This document shows, in pieces, positions 24,315 to 35,262 of a DNA stretch of 64,000 nucleotides. The notes beneath the pieces were generated by a model. That model did not search any database. It saw only the letters and a list, made by a program, of their open reading frames with translations, and was not told the DNA's origin. Each line of letters opens with the position of its first letter. The first letter of the stretch is position 1. The position numbers and the translations under genes were made by a program. The DNA is from Sorghum bicolor (Eukaryota > Streptophyta > Magnoliopsida > Poales > Poaceae): NCBI RefSeq assembly GCF_000003195.3, contig NC_012877.2:12317106-12381105 (forward strand). The letters run 5' to 3'.

Positions 24315-25565
24315 CTACTGGGTAGGGACGTAAGGTGGTGTGGTGGGGCGAGAGCTAGGGAGCTGCTCCTCAGAATCCCTGTCCATAGCCTCGAGCTCGG
24401 CGTCAGTGCGGTGAAGTCGACTGGCGTACTTCTCTGCGGCCTTGAGCTGTTTGGTCCTCGGTACCTCAGGGTAGTGCTCAGAAGGGCAAGCTGTGAGGTT
24501 GAGGGTGGTGGGTGCAGGACGGAAAGAGTGCTTGTGCGCCTCCTTGCGCATCTTGGGAGGAAGGGGCTCCTGGACACGGGCGATCTCCTTGACACGCTTG
24601 TTGTCAGAAGAGATCCAAGCCTGGCGGGTCCTCTGGGCCTTGTCCCTGAAGTACTCTGTGGTCTTGATGAGCTCAGCCAGGTGACGAGTGTTGTGGGTGG
24701 ACTCAGCCCTCAGCATCTCGTTCTCCTGTGACATACGCTCATAGCGGGTCTCCAGACACAGCTTGCTGAAGATCTTCTCCTTCTCCCTCTGATGGAACTC
24801 GCCCAAGAGCACACGCTGGCGCTCAAGTCGGTCCTCCAGCTCAAGCACCTTGGCGTCCACGTGGTCGCCTCGGAGCTCGTAGTCCCTGGCCTTGTTCTGC
24901 CACTCCTGAATCTCCTGCCTGAAGGCGACCTCGCGAGCTCGGCTGAAGTCCTCCAGGCGGTCACGGCTGTGGCGCTCTGTCAGGATAGCGTCCCTCAGTA
25001 TCCTCTTCTTCACCTGCTCCATCTCGATGACGTGGTCGGCTGTGAACACCAAGTCTCGGTAAAGCTTGTTCTCGGTCTCGACCGCCGTGATGTAGCGATC
25101 CTGGGCCAAGATGTAGCGGCCCGAGAACTGAAGACAGGAGTCTGTCTCCTCCTGAGCGAGCTGGTCCGCAGCCAACACTCGGACGGTGGCTCCCTCGACG
25201 TAGGTGAGGTCCAGGACACGAGGAAGTAGACGGAACCTGCCGCCCTGGATGTGCTCCCACGTGTCCTGAACGACGTGGCGGAGGGCCTGGCGAGTCATAG
25301 CCTGGACGCAGTTGGCGACCGAAGTCTCGATCGCCAGCTCCTGGAAAGCTGCCACTCCAGGAAGCGTAGTGCTGGCGGGGACGGTGAGGTTGATCACAAT
25401 GTGACCCTGAAGCTGTCCGTCCGGTCCCGCCTCTCCACGACAGACGTAGCGGATCGGCTCGGTGGGGACTCCAAGCTCAGTCAGCACGTCGTACAGCAGG
25501 GGCACAAAACCGCCATACTGCTGGGCGTCCACAGCCATCTCAACGATCAACATGGTGCTCTGCAT
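24315..25565 (-). CDS. extra ORF upstream of gag, 416 aa, function unknown
   Basis: An intact 416-codon sense frame lies between the PBS and gag of the chromovirus. The N-terminal half (about 1-170) looks globular (YGGFVPLLYDVLTELGVP, GHIVINLTVP, TWEHIQGG). Residues about 170-330 are highly charged with heptad-like Leu/Glu/Arg spacing, suggesting a coiled coil. The C-terminus is Pro/Ser/Thr-rich. No domain was recognised. Uninterrupted reading and codon use like gag suggest it is or recently was translated. Extra ORFs beside gag-pol are known in other plant LTR elements (Ogre/Tat upstream ORF, Grande antisense ORF). A spliced or internally started message would be needed to reach gag. Not host-like in context. 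Confidence 0.75.
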   Translation of the reverse strand: MQSTMLIVEMAVDAQQYGGFVPLLYDVLTELGVPTEPIRYVCRGEAGPDGQLQGHIVINLTVPASTTLPGVAAFQELAIETSVANCVQAMTRQALRHVVQDTWEHIQGGRFRLLPRVLDLTYVEGATVRVLAADQLAQEETDSCLQFSGRYILAQDRYITAVETENKLYRDLVFTADHVIEMEQVKKRILRDAILTERHSRDRLEDFSRAREVAFRQEIQEWQNKARDYELRGDHVDAKVLELEDRLERQRVLLGEFHQREKEKIFSKLCLETRYERMSQENEMLRAESTHNTRHLAELIKTTEYFRDKAQRTRQAWISSDNKRVKEIARVQEPLPPKMRKEAHKHSFRPAPTTLNLTACPSEHYPEVPRTKQLKAAEKYASRLHRTDAELEAMDRDSEEQLPSSRPTTPPYVPTQ

Positions 25566-25737
25566 TTACCAAAGAATGGGGTTAGGAAGGAACTTAGTGA
25601 GGTTTAGGTGGTGAAAGAATAGATGTAAGGTTAAGCCATGCACAAACGATGCAAGGTCGGCGAATATAGGCCGAAAAAGACAAGTCTCACTCCTGGTTCG
25701 GTCGTCCAATCCTAAGGGTCTCGTCCTAGGGTCAAAC

Positions 25738-25753
25738 CTGGCTCTGATACCAA
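25738..25753 (-). other. primer-binding site of the chromovirus (initiator-Met tRNA)
   Basis: Minus-strand TGGTATCAGAGCCAG starts 2 bases inside the right LTR. This is the canonical plant initiator-Met PBS and fixes the element's orientation. Confidence 0.92.
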
Positions 25754-25754
25754 C

Positions 25755-28700
25755 TGAAACGATCCAGATTTCCACGAAGGGAAATCCCCAGATTCGAATT
25801 GTAAAACGAATTAACGCGCGAAGGAGTCAATTCGAAATACCCGAATTTCAGCTGTTATACAAGTCATACACGAACAAAAGAGAGTACAAGAGGGGTTTAC
25901 TCATTATTACATCGCCACTTGGCGGAATCAAACTCACACACACAGCATACGGAACAGCATCGGGTAGATAGCGAAGGCGCGAACTCCGGATCCTCCAAAC
26001 TTGAGCGTAGGATGAGACACCTACTCCTCCCAATCGTCGCCCGCGTAGTCGTACTCAGACTCAGAACCTGCTGCCAAAGTATCAGTACGATTTGTACTGG
26101 CCACTGGCTCCCACCCTATGCTTTTTGCGAAGCTTTGTGGTAGGTGGAATGCAAGGGGATGAATCGAAAGACCTAATATATGGCTGTAGTTTCCTATGCG
26201 AATAAGTCAAATTTTATATTAACAAGTCAACTTTTATTCCAACTCCTTTCACACACACTTTCCCATCCCAGCACACACATCTCACCACACTCTCACTCTC
26301 TAGGCGGCAAGGACGACTCCCGCTCGTGCCTTGCCTCAGCGGCCATCGCCGGATCCAACACAAACCCAGGGGAAGATAGAAAGGACTCCTCTCTCTAGTC
26401 AAGTGAAGCGGAAACATAGGACAGGTCCATAGCCGCGGACGGCATATGTATCGATCGATCAACCAGAAACTCTGCAGAGGTTTGCACTACCCACAAGATC
26501 ACCATCATCGACGCTGTACATCGTCTAGGCTGATACCGGGCTGCCTTCCAACTAAACACGATGCCACCCTACCACTCAGGACTGGGGCCATGCTGGAGTA
26601 CCACCGGCATGCTGAGACTGTGAGACGTAGTACCGGGCCCCCAAGGTCACTACGCTGTCTTAGGAGGGTGTGGGTCTCATGCCCGTACCTCCCTACACTT
26701 TCCGCTAACAACCTAGTAGTAGTGGCACCGTCCTAGCTGGTCGTACATCCGTCTCGTTCCATGGCTAAGGCGAGTGGGAATGCAAGGCTTCGTACGAACC
26801 GGTTCCCAGAACTCATGAGTCCTTAGGGGGACCGAACAGGACATCTTCACGAGGGGTCGGCTGGTGCCCCGCTCATCGGAACACCCAGTCACCCCGTGCT
26901 AAACAGCACCTCCCATCCCGGCGCTTCGTCCCACGAAGACACTCCACTCCGGGACCTCTCCCTGTCACGTGTGCCCGCCACAGGCATCTCTCTTGGGAAA
27001 CGCCCAGGTAGCATTCCCCGGCAAGACTCGTCCCGAGACTCGTCGTACATTCCTGCTCGGTCGACTCAACCCTCACCACACACTCAAAACACACGCCAAG
27101 ATCTCCCCAAATTCCGATATCGGCATTCCATGCCTTAACCAACCCAACAACTATCCACCACGCATCACATCACAGATATAATGCATAGTAGAATACTGGT
27201 AGTAAGATGCAAGCTTCTATCCTAACTGCGGGTAAGCAAGGGTAGTAGGTTGCGACAAGGTAACGGCTCACAAGCATTTCTACCATGCAACCTATCTCAG
27301 ATTATTGCATAAAAGTAAAGCGCTAGCTTCTACATTCATGGCATGACTAATAGGATTCTACGAGGTTGGGTGGGACGTGGCACCTGGCAAGTCGTCCTCG
27401 AGCTCCTCAGTGTAGTCGGGGTCGTACTCCTCAGTCATCGGCTCCTCCGGGTCTGTCAAACGAGACATATGGTCGCAATAAGCGACTCCTATAGATATCA
27501 CAAAAATCCAATAGAAGAATCGAAAGAACCAAATGCACTCATAAATAAGCCTAAGACGTAGAGCTTCTTTTTAGAAAAATTTAGATACTAGTTTTGTATT
27601 TTTCGGAATTCATTTGGGGGTTTAAATTATTTAAACACGTTATAGGTTTGGAAAAGAAAAAGAAAAAGGAATCAGGGAGCTGGTTCTGTGACTTGGGCCT
27701 CATTCGGCCCAACTCAGCGGCCGGCGGACGGGCCAGGTCGGCCTGTTGGCGGAGGCTTGCTGCGGCTGATGGCGCTCCTGGGCCGCGGCTTGGCGTTGGG
27801 CTCGGCCCAGCCGACCAGGAAGCGGGGCGCGCGGGTGTTGGTGCACCGCTGGCCGTGGCCCGCGATGGGTGGACGGCCTGGATCTCTCTCTTTTCCCTTG
27901 CTCTCTCTGGTCCACGGTGCGCCGAGTGCATCCGGGGGCTTCTCCCCCTCCCCTCATCTCCCCCTGCTCCTTTTTCCCATGACGCCGACGGACGGTGGCG
28001 CGCTCTGGTGATGCCCCGGCGCTTTTCCCCTTCGCTTCCCCACTATAAGCGGCGCACGGCGAGTTCTAGGACGTGGCGAAGGTGCTCGATGTGGTTCCGG
28101 TCTCTATACTGGCGTGCAACGGCCGGAACGTCGTGCGTGCCAGGGCGTTCGTGCTCGTGGCGCCTGCGGCCGCGAGCGTGCTCGCTCGGGTGCGCGCGAC
28201 GCGCCCAACGGCGCGCACGGGTGGCGCCGTGCGTGGGCGAACGCGAGGAGTGCAAAGGCGGAGCCTTAGGGGGGGTCTGCTCAGGTGAGTCCATGCCACT
28301 GTCCAGGGCGCGTCCGCGGAGATCGCGCGTTCGCGCTCTGGCTCCAGCTCTTGCGGTGGTTCAGCAAAGGCCGGGCCTTGCTCCCGACCCGGACGTGCAT
28401 GTGCTGCCTGCGCGCGGGTGTGCGGTGTGTGAGAGCGAGACGGACGCGGGGAGTGCAAAGGCAGCGCCTTGGGTGCGTTTGCGGCGTGCGGCCATGGCGC
28501 AAGCGCTCGGCTTGGTGGCGCACAGAGACGAAAATCAAAGACATACCGGTGGTGGCGTTGGCTCTGCAGCGATGGGTTGGGGTCGTGCCGAGGCGGGTTC
28601 GCAGCGCCGTGGAGCTCGTCGCGAGGTAGGGGAAGAAGACGGCGGCGAGGTCGCCCCTGCTCCGGCGTCCTGGGCGGCTCTGGCAGCGTGGTCGTCTCTG

Positions 28701-29650
28701 CCCCTCCCTGCTTCTCCCTCTTGCTTGCGGCGATCGGTGCGTGGCGGCTGAGCCGCGGGGTGGTGGCGGAGTGGATGGGGCGCTAGGGCTCCGGGAATTG
28801 GCTTTTATAGCCATTCCCGGCCATGGTTGCGGCGGACGGCGGAAGATGACATCGGGACACGTGTAGGGTGTTGGCGTCCGCGAGGCTAGGGCTTGGGGTG
28901 CGGGAGTGGTTGCGGGCGCGTTGGTGATCTCCAATCCGCGCTCGTCCGATCGAAAGTGGGGCAAGGGTGGCGTCACCACGGCGGAGTCGCTGGGGAAGAA
29001 AAGCAGAGGAAGGAGAGCGGGGTGGGGGATGACGGATGGGTCCCGTCTGTCAGCCGTGGGGGTGCTGGGTGAGCGCTCGGCGGGCCGCTGGTCACGCGCG
29101 CGAGTCCTGGGCCGCGCTAACGCTTGGGCCGCTGGCTATGCGCGGGCTGGGTCGTGCCGGAGCGGAGCGCAGGCGAGGGTGCGATGCTGGGCCGTGGCGC
29201 GGGTGGGGCAGCGAGCTGGGCTGCGAGCTGCTCTCGGGCCAAATCTGTTTTTCATTTTTCCAGCCCTAGCTCATCCTTTTTCTAATTTCTGCTAAGTCTT
29301 CCATCCACCCTTGGTCCCCTAATAGCATATATTAGTTACCAACTTGTACGCATCCTAAAAGGAGGGTTCTCTAGGGTTCTAGGGGCCTCATGAGCACAAG
29401 CCAAGGATCAGCTTTTGAAGAGAAATCACTAGTTAAATAAAGGTTATTGATTTTATTACTCATCACATAAAATCAATAAAAGCCAAATCATACGTTGAAT
29501 TAAATATGCATATGCTCAAAAATTAAATAGGTTCTACTTGTGCATCTACAAGGGATTTTTCTAGTATGAATTCATCAAACAAGGGTTATTTTTAGAAAAT
29601 TTTTTCAGGTGGTAATTTTGGTAATTTGCGAAAATTTCTGGGTCGTTACA
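25755..29650 (-). repeat. 5' LTR of the chromovirus, intact, 3896 bp
   Basis: On the minus strand it begins TGTAACGACCC and ends GGATCGTTTCA. It serves as the uninterrupted reference for the 5515-19353 copy. The many long GC-rich open frames inside it (for example 27594-28751) have no recognisable domains and mirror those in the other copy, so they are not called. Confidence 0.93.
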
Positions 29651-29655
29651 ACTAG

Positions 29656-30138
29656 CTCAGATCAGTTTGGCTTAGTCTGTATCTATGGTGATCCTCATCA
29701 CCGTAATACCTCTACTATCTGGAAACAGGGTGCTTACTTTTGTTGCTAACCATAACACCCTTCCAATCTTAGCCATGGGTGACATGAATGAAATTATGCA
29801 TGCGACCTGACATTAGACGTATTAATCTTTTTTGTGATTATGTGAAGCAGTGTGGCTTTATCGACTTGGGTTACAGTGGGCCGGCTTACACTTGGACTAA
29901 TAAGAGATTCAGTACCTCCCCTACTTTTCAGCGCCTTGATCGTTCTTTGGCGAATGTTGAATGGTGCACAGCTTATCCAAGAACAACAATGTATCACCTG
30001 CCTATGCTGTGTGGTGACCACGCACCGATTCTTACCATGCTTGATCCTAATCGTCCTGGAACTAATGTTGTCTTTCGTTTTGAAAATTGGTGGTTGATGG
30101 AACAGGATTATGCAGATGTGCTAAGACTAGCTGGATGA
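29656..30138 (+). pseudogene. LINE endonuclease, C-terminal part
   Basis: Resumes the endonuclease after the chromovirus. The 29788-30138 frame shows FCDYVKQCGFIDLGYSGPAYTW, RLDRSLAN and GDHAPIL, the conserved C-terminal endonuclease motifs, with the catalytic SDH-like site present as GDH. Upstream, around 29660-29790, stops and frame changes break the reading. Confidence 0.75.
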
Positions 30139-31597
30139 AATCCTCCAATCGTACCTTCCACCAAAAAACAAAGTACCTAGCTGCTGATCTGAAAAAATGG
30201 AGAAAAACCAAACCTAGCCTTTCCAAGCAATTAGGTGATATTGAAAGCCTCCTTCTCCACCAACAAGCTCAACCTCCTCACCAACAAGACTTCGACATTC
30301 AAAAGCAACTGGCTACCCAGCACATTGAACTCCTCACTAAAAATGAGGAGTACCACCTGCAGAGAGCTAAAAAGAATTGGGCTATGCTTGGTGACAGAAA
30401 TACTGCTTTTTTTCATCAATCCATTATCAAGAGGAAAGGAAAAATACCATAGCCTACCTTCAGAACCCTGATGGCAATGCTTCCACAACACCTGATCAGA
30501 TCTCCAATACCCTTATCAATTATTTCTATGACATTTTTGGTATTACACATACTAATCATAACACCATGGCTACTCCTCTTTTGCAGGAATACTTTCAATC
30601 ACAAAACCAAAGTCCACAGGCACCGAGAGTACTCTATCCAAATGACCAAGGATCGAATTCCCAGGAGCCTCCACAGCAGCACCTTCACCACTTCACCAAT
30701 TCAACACCGGATATACAGGAGCTCCACCAAATCATTAAAGATATGCGTAACACTGCTTCCCCGGGTCCTGATGGTCTGAATGCCGCCTTCTACAAAGCAT
30801 CTTGGAATTGGCTGTCTAAAGATGTGCACAAGCTTGTAAGTGATTTCTACAGAACTGCTTCTTTTAGTCAAGAGATTAATAGGACTTACATCACTCTAAT
30901 TCCTAAAAGGATGCAGCCGATTCTTCCTCAAGATTTTCGACCCATCAGCCTTTGTAATGTGATTTATCGTCTTATCGCTAAATCCCTGGCTGACCGTCTT
31001 AAGCCCCATCTACCAAATTATATTGACCAAGCACAATCAGCTTTTGTCAAAAATAGACATATTTCTTCTAATATTTTTGTCACTCAGGAAATAATTCATT
31101 CCTTTAGCCTTAAACATTGGAAATGCAAGGCCTTTATCCTCAAAATAGACTTGGCAAAAGCTTTTGATAGGTTAAGCTGGGACTTCCTCACTCAAGCCCT
31201 TCAAAGATTGAGACTACATCAACATTTCATCAACCATATTCGAGCTTGCTTCACTACTGCTTCTATGGCTATTCTAGTCAATGGACAACCCACTAGCTAT
31301 TTTACCCCTAAACAAGGTATTCGTCAAGGTTGCCCTCTATCCCCTTTCCTCTTTGCTGTAGCCATAAATGAGTTATCTATTGCTTTAAACAATGCTATGC
31401 AGGCTGCTAATCTTACTGGCATTACTTTGGGACCTAATTGTCCCCCCATCCATTCCTTACTTTTTGCTGATGATTTAATTCTTTGTGGTGCTGCTACTAC
31501 CTTGGAGGCCAATTCTATCGATCAAATTCTTAATGACTTCTGCCACCACTTTGGTCAGATCCCTAATCTTTCCAAATCCTATATCCACTTTAGCCAT
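30139..31597 (+). pseudogene. LINE linker and reverse transcriptase
   Basis: The linker frame (30087-30452) ends in WAMLGDRNTAFFHQSIIKRKG, typical just before plant LINE RT. After a frame change, 30566-31597 encodes RT: NTASPGPDGLNAAFYKASW, LIPKRMQP, DFRPISLCNVIYR, AFVKNRHISSN, FILKIDLAKAFD, RQGCPLSPFLFA and FADDLILCG. The catalytic Asp pair is intact. The frame stops only because a solo LTR is inserted at 31598. Reading resumes at 37646. Confidence 0.85.
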
Positions 31598-32563
31598 TGT
31601 TGATATTTGTTAACGCCATCAGGAATTAATCCGCAAGCGCACGGATATCGGTGAGCACTTCACCCGGAAGGTTATCCAGAGTATCGTACACTGGGAGAAA
31701 GCGTGCATCTTACTAACCAAATATATTGCTACTACTCTTTAGGCTACAAACAATGTGATTCGATGTGAGCGATGTATAGAGAAGATTACAACCGCACTCT
31801 CGTTCTAACCTTGGTAAGGATGATCTACTGTTCTATATTGGGGAGGCTTACGGAATCTAGACACCACAAAGGATGTTCGACCCGCACTATAAACCCTACC
31901 GATCCTGCTAACGGGATTGTGGGCTACAAAGGTAGCTATAGAAATGTCACGTTCCTCGCTACTACCACGGTCCAGCTAGACAGGGGATATCTATGAGTAC
32001 CCTAGCCCAAACACCACGTTTATAACACCCCAAAATTCCTATTTTGGGTTGTTATTAGAAAATACTAAATAAAATGAATGGTTTTAATATGTGGATAAAA
32101 TTTGCCAACAATAGTTTAGATTTCTATATATTTTTATCGAAGAAAAATGATGCTTTTCAAATATTTTGGAATTAATTAGACGGTCTTTTGTTGATGTGAT
32201 GCTTGTCTATTGCTTGAGTTTATTATTTTTATGTGTGCTAAGATTTTAAAAACATGTTTAGACGTCGTCCGATCCTTCCCGAGAATTTTTCGGACCTTTT
32301 CAAGACTTTTCCCCATTTTTCTAAAATAAAAATCTAATTTTTGGATGCTCTAAAATTCTTTTTCATAGACACCAAAAACTTTATTTGGATTGGTCAACTC
32401 TCAATATATCTCTAAAAGTTTTCCTTTAGTTTTTAGAATTTTGGAAATATTTTTCAGGGATTTAAAATGATTTCAGCTTTTTCTGGAATTATTTTGGAAC
32501 TGAAAATGATTTATTTAAAATCCCGAAATTAAGAAATTCCGAAACTTTTCCAAACCCTAGACC

Positions 32564-32571
32564 TATATATA
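32564..32571 (+). promoter_or_regulatory. LTR TATA box
   Basis: TATATATA, about 540 bp into the solo LTR, follows an AT-rich stretch and precedes GC-rich sequence, as in long gypsy LTRs. Confidence 0.4.
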
Positions 32572-33301
32572 TGCCGGCGTAGCCCTCGACGCGCTGATTC
32601 CAGAAGTACGATCGCTTTTCCAAGCCGCCACTCGTAGCCCCGCAGATCCATCGTCGAAGTTTTGGATCTCATTCCCGGCGAACTTTTCCGGCGAACCTTC
32701 GGCGAGTGTTTGCGGCCGCCTCCGTCGTCCCCTGTGAAAACCGCCGCCACCGTGAGGTTCGTGTCGATCTCCTCTACACCTCTACGCCATTCTTTTCGCG
32801 AATCCACCACCCGTTGACCGTTTTCCTCGTCTTCTCTTTTGTCTCCGGCGAACTCCATAGCAGGTTTCTTGTTCGTGATTTCTGGACATGGACGCGTCCT
32901 TCACCTCGGGCCATAGGGCAAAACCTGCGACAATGCCCTAGGCCCACGGCCCCGCTGCCAACACCGGCGCCCCGAGCCCCTGCGTCGCGTGTCTGCACCA
33001 CAGCCATGGCCGCTGCCACCTCCCTGTGGCCGGAATGGGTCACGGTCGTGGCCACCGTGGAGCCCCTTGCCTGGCCCCACGAGCAGGCCCGCGTCGCGCC
33101 GAGTGCCACGCCCCGCCGCCCAATGCCCCAAGCCGGCGCCCCTCTGCTCCCCTGCGCAAGCACAGCCACGGTTCATGCAGATAGTGCGTACGTGATCCAT
33201 ATGAGCAAAGGTAGAAGGTGTTAATTACGATTTTGCCACTGAATAAAAATAGCAATAGTTTATTCGTTTTAACTTCGTTTTGTTCCGTTTCAGTTGCATT
33301 A

Positions 33302-33533
33302 GGCCTTGTTCAGTTCGTGAAAATTTTTGGTTTTGGCTACTGTAGCACTTTCGTTTGTTTGTGACAATTATTATCTAATTACAGAGTAACTAGGCTCAAA
33401 AGATTCGTCTCGCAAATTACAGATAAACTGTGCAATTAGTTTTTATTTTCATCTATTTTTAATACTTCATGCATATGTACAAAGATTCGATGTGACGGGG
33501 AATCTTGAAAATTTTTGAAAACTAAACAAGGCC
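33302..33533 (+). mobile_element. Tourist-like MITE, GGCCTTGTTTAGTT family
   Basis: GGCCTTGTTCAGTT...AACTAAACAAGGCC, 232 bp, flanked by TTA (33299-33301, 33534-33536). Terminal repeats are well preserved. Confidence 0.88.
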
Positions 33534-33717
33534 TTAGTTTCGTAACGTCGCGTTCTACGCAGTAGTGTTAACTTTTATTATGTCACATGTTTTTTCTATA
33601 TTTAGTTGAATATTAGATTAATTAATATATGCATCTAATTTTATAATTAAAAGCACTATAGAGTTAAAACCATGTTTTCTATTGTTTTGTGATCGTGGCA
33701 ACGTAAATGACTTGTTA

Positions 33718-34511
33718 GGCCACTTTTGGAAGCCGATAACCCCGCCGGGATCCCCGTGAGTTTTCGGGGTGAGAAACCCGCCGGTCAATCTGTCCCGAGG
33801 CAATCTACTGCTGCGTTTGGAAGACCACGGAGACGTGTATATCAGCCACATTCCCCAAGTTTTTCACGGGGCAGAAATCCGCGACACATGAGGCCAGGAG
33901 CGCTTCCCTGGACCTCTCTCGCGCGAGTCGCGATGATGCCTCGACCATTGCTCTACACGGAGCCGCCTCCACTTTCTTCTCCGCAGACTCCAGGTCAGTT
34001 CGCTTCCTACCCAAAACTGCGATGTCGTCGTCGTCCGATTTGCCGGCCAACAGGATGGCCGGACGCCGACCAACTCCTCCATCTCACCGACGCCGCTGAC
34101 CCAGGCCACAGCAGGTTCCGTAAAGACCTCCAATGGCGAGGGTTGGCCTACCTGCTACCTCCGGGAGACGAAGGCGTTGCAGCTCGCTAGCTCCTCGTTG
34201 GATTCAACTTGTTGGTTGACCTGTTCCCGATGTTGCGGCCGGCTAGCGACGTTGCTTGGCGGCTGCTCCCTGCAGGGTGTGAGTGGCGCAGAGATGCATG
34301 TGATTCTTCACTGGCGTCAAGATGATCGAGGACCATGTCACGACCACAGAGTTAGCTGTCTGTTGTTGACAACAACAGGGAAAAAAGCAGGGGAACAATC
34401 CCGCACGTGAAATCTCCCCTGGAGAGGAGATGGGGATTACGATGTCCAAAAAATTTCCTCCCATGCTGTTTTCTTCCCTGGGTTAATCACCCTGTGTTGC
34501 CAAAGTAGCCC
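33718..34511. mobile_element. putative PIF/Harbinger-like element with GC-rich cargo, about 794 bp
   Basis: The left end GGCCACTTTTGG and inverted right end GGGCTACTTTGG are flanked by TTA (33715-33717, 34512-34514). The interior is GC-rich and codon-like in a very AT-rich LTR, but no domain was recognised. The terminal repeats are short and imperfect. Confidence 0.4.
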
Positions 34512-35240
34512 TTAGCGATACTGTTTTTCACGTCCCATGTTTATAAATATAATTAGTTTAATTAATATTTATTGAGTGCCATTTTTAATTATTAAAAAAA
34601 CAATTTAGGTTTACACTTCGGTATTTTTATAATCTAATATTAATTTGATTAATGTTAACTTAAATATTTATTAAGTATAATTCTTTTAGTTAGACATAAA
34701 GTATATAATTAATTTGTTTAATATTTATTTAATGTCTTTTTGATTAAAAGTAACTTATGTTTGTAATTTAGATCTTTTATAAATAAATAAATGCTAACAT
34801 TATTAATATCAATTTAAAGGATTCTTTATTAATTATAACTGGTTTAGTATAAATGGAAGCATGTTATGATTCGATTAGTTGCTCTCACTTGCTTTATGTT
34901 TCCTAAATCATAAATGTTTAAATGACTTAAATGATATATATACCTTTTTATTTATAAATAGAATATGACTAGAACTATACTTCATCTTTGATAATTACAA
35001 TTTGTTTAACTCTATTTTATGACATTTCTCTTGAATATGTGTCACCATAATTCATCTACTAAAATAATCCAAGCGTATAGTCTGTGTTCTCCGTTATGAT
35101 GCAAACCTCGAAAGTCGTGTCCGATTAACTATAGCTCCGTTCTCAATCATTCTTGCGTTGTCTCGATCGTAGCAATAAGTCGTGTCATTTAGTGCGCTCT
35201 TTCTAAAGTTTCTCTTGTGTTTGTCGTTTGTTCTTAGTCG

Positions 35241-35262
35241 TGTTTGTTTGTTTGTTTGTTTG
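35241..35262. repeat. (TTTG)n microsatellite
   Basis: About five tandem TTTG units inside the large solo LTR. Confidence 0.7.

Larger units (their letters stand above)
5515..29650 (-). mobile_element. Ty3/gypsy chromovirus (Tekay/Del-like), nearly complete
   Basis: Ends are TG...CA with a perfect 5-bp TSD ACTAG (5510-5514, 29651-29655). It lies on the minus strand: the primer-binding site abuts the right LTR, and a purine tract on the minus strand abuts the left LTR. Without the nested copia-like element it is about 14.2 kb. The internal region (19354-25754) carries, in element order, an extra ORF, gag and pol with a C-terminal chromodomain. By eye the LTRs differ by roughly 27 substitutions plus a 31-bp and a 20-bp indel over 3.9 kb, implying a few hundred thousand years at a usual grass LTR rate (inference). 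Lineage is assigned from the chromodomain and the long LTR. Confidence 0.93.

Noticed and set aside
25738..25753. Initiator-Met tRNA-like sequence (also at 9523 and 55901)
   Set aside because: Only 12-15 bases next to LTR ends; these are primer-binding sites, not tRNA genes.
27594..28751. 385-codon plus-strand ORF in the right chromovirus LTR, with relatives at 17308-17952, 17787-18434 and minus-strand 28281-28979
   Set aside because: GC-rich LTR sequence keeps several overlapping frames open on both strands at once. They have no domain and differ between LTR copies by frame-breaking indels.
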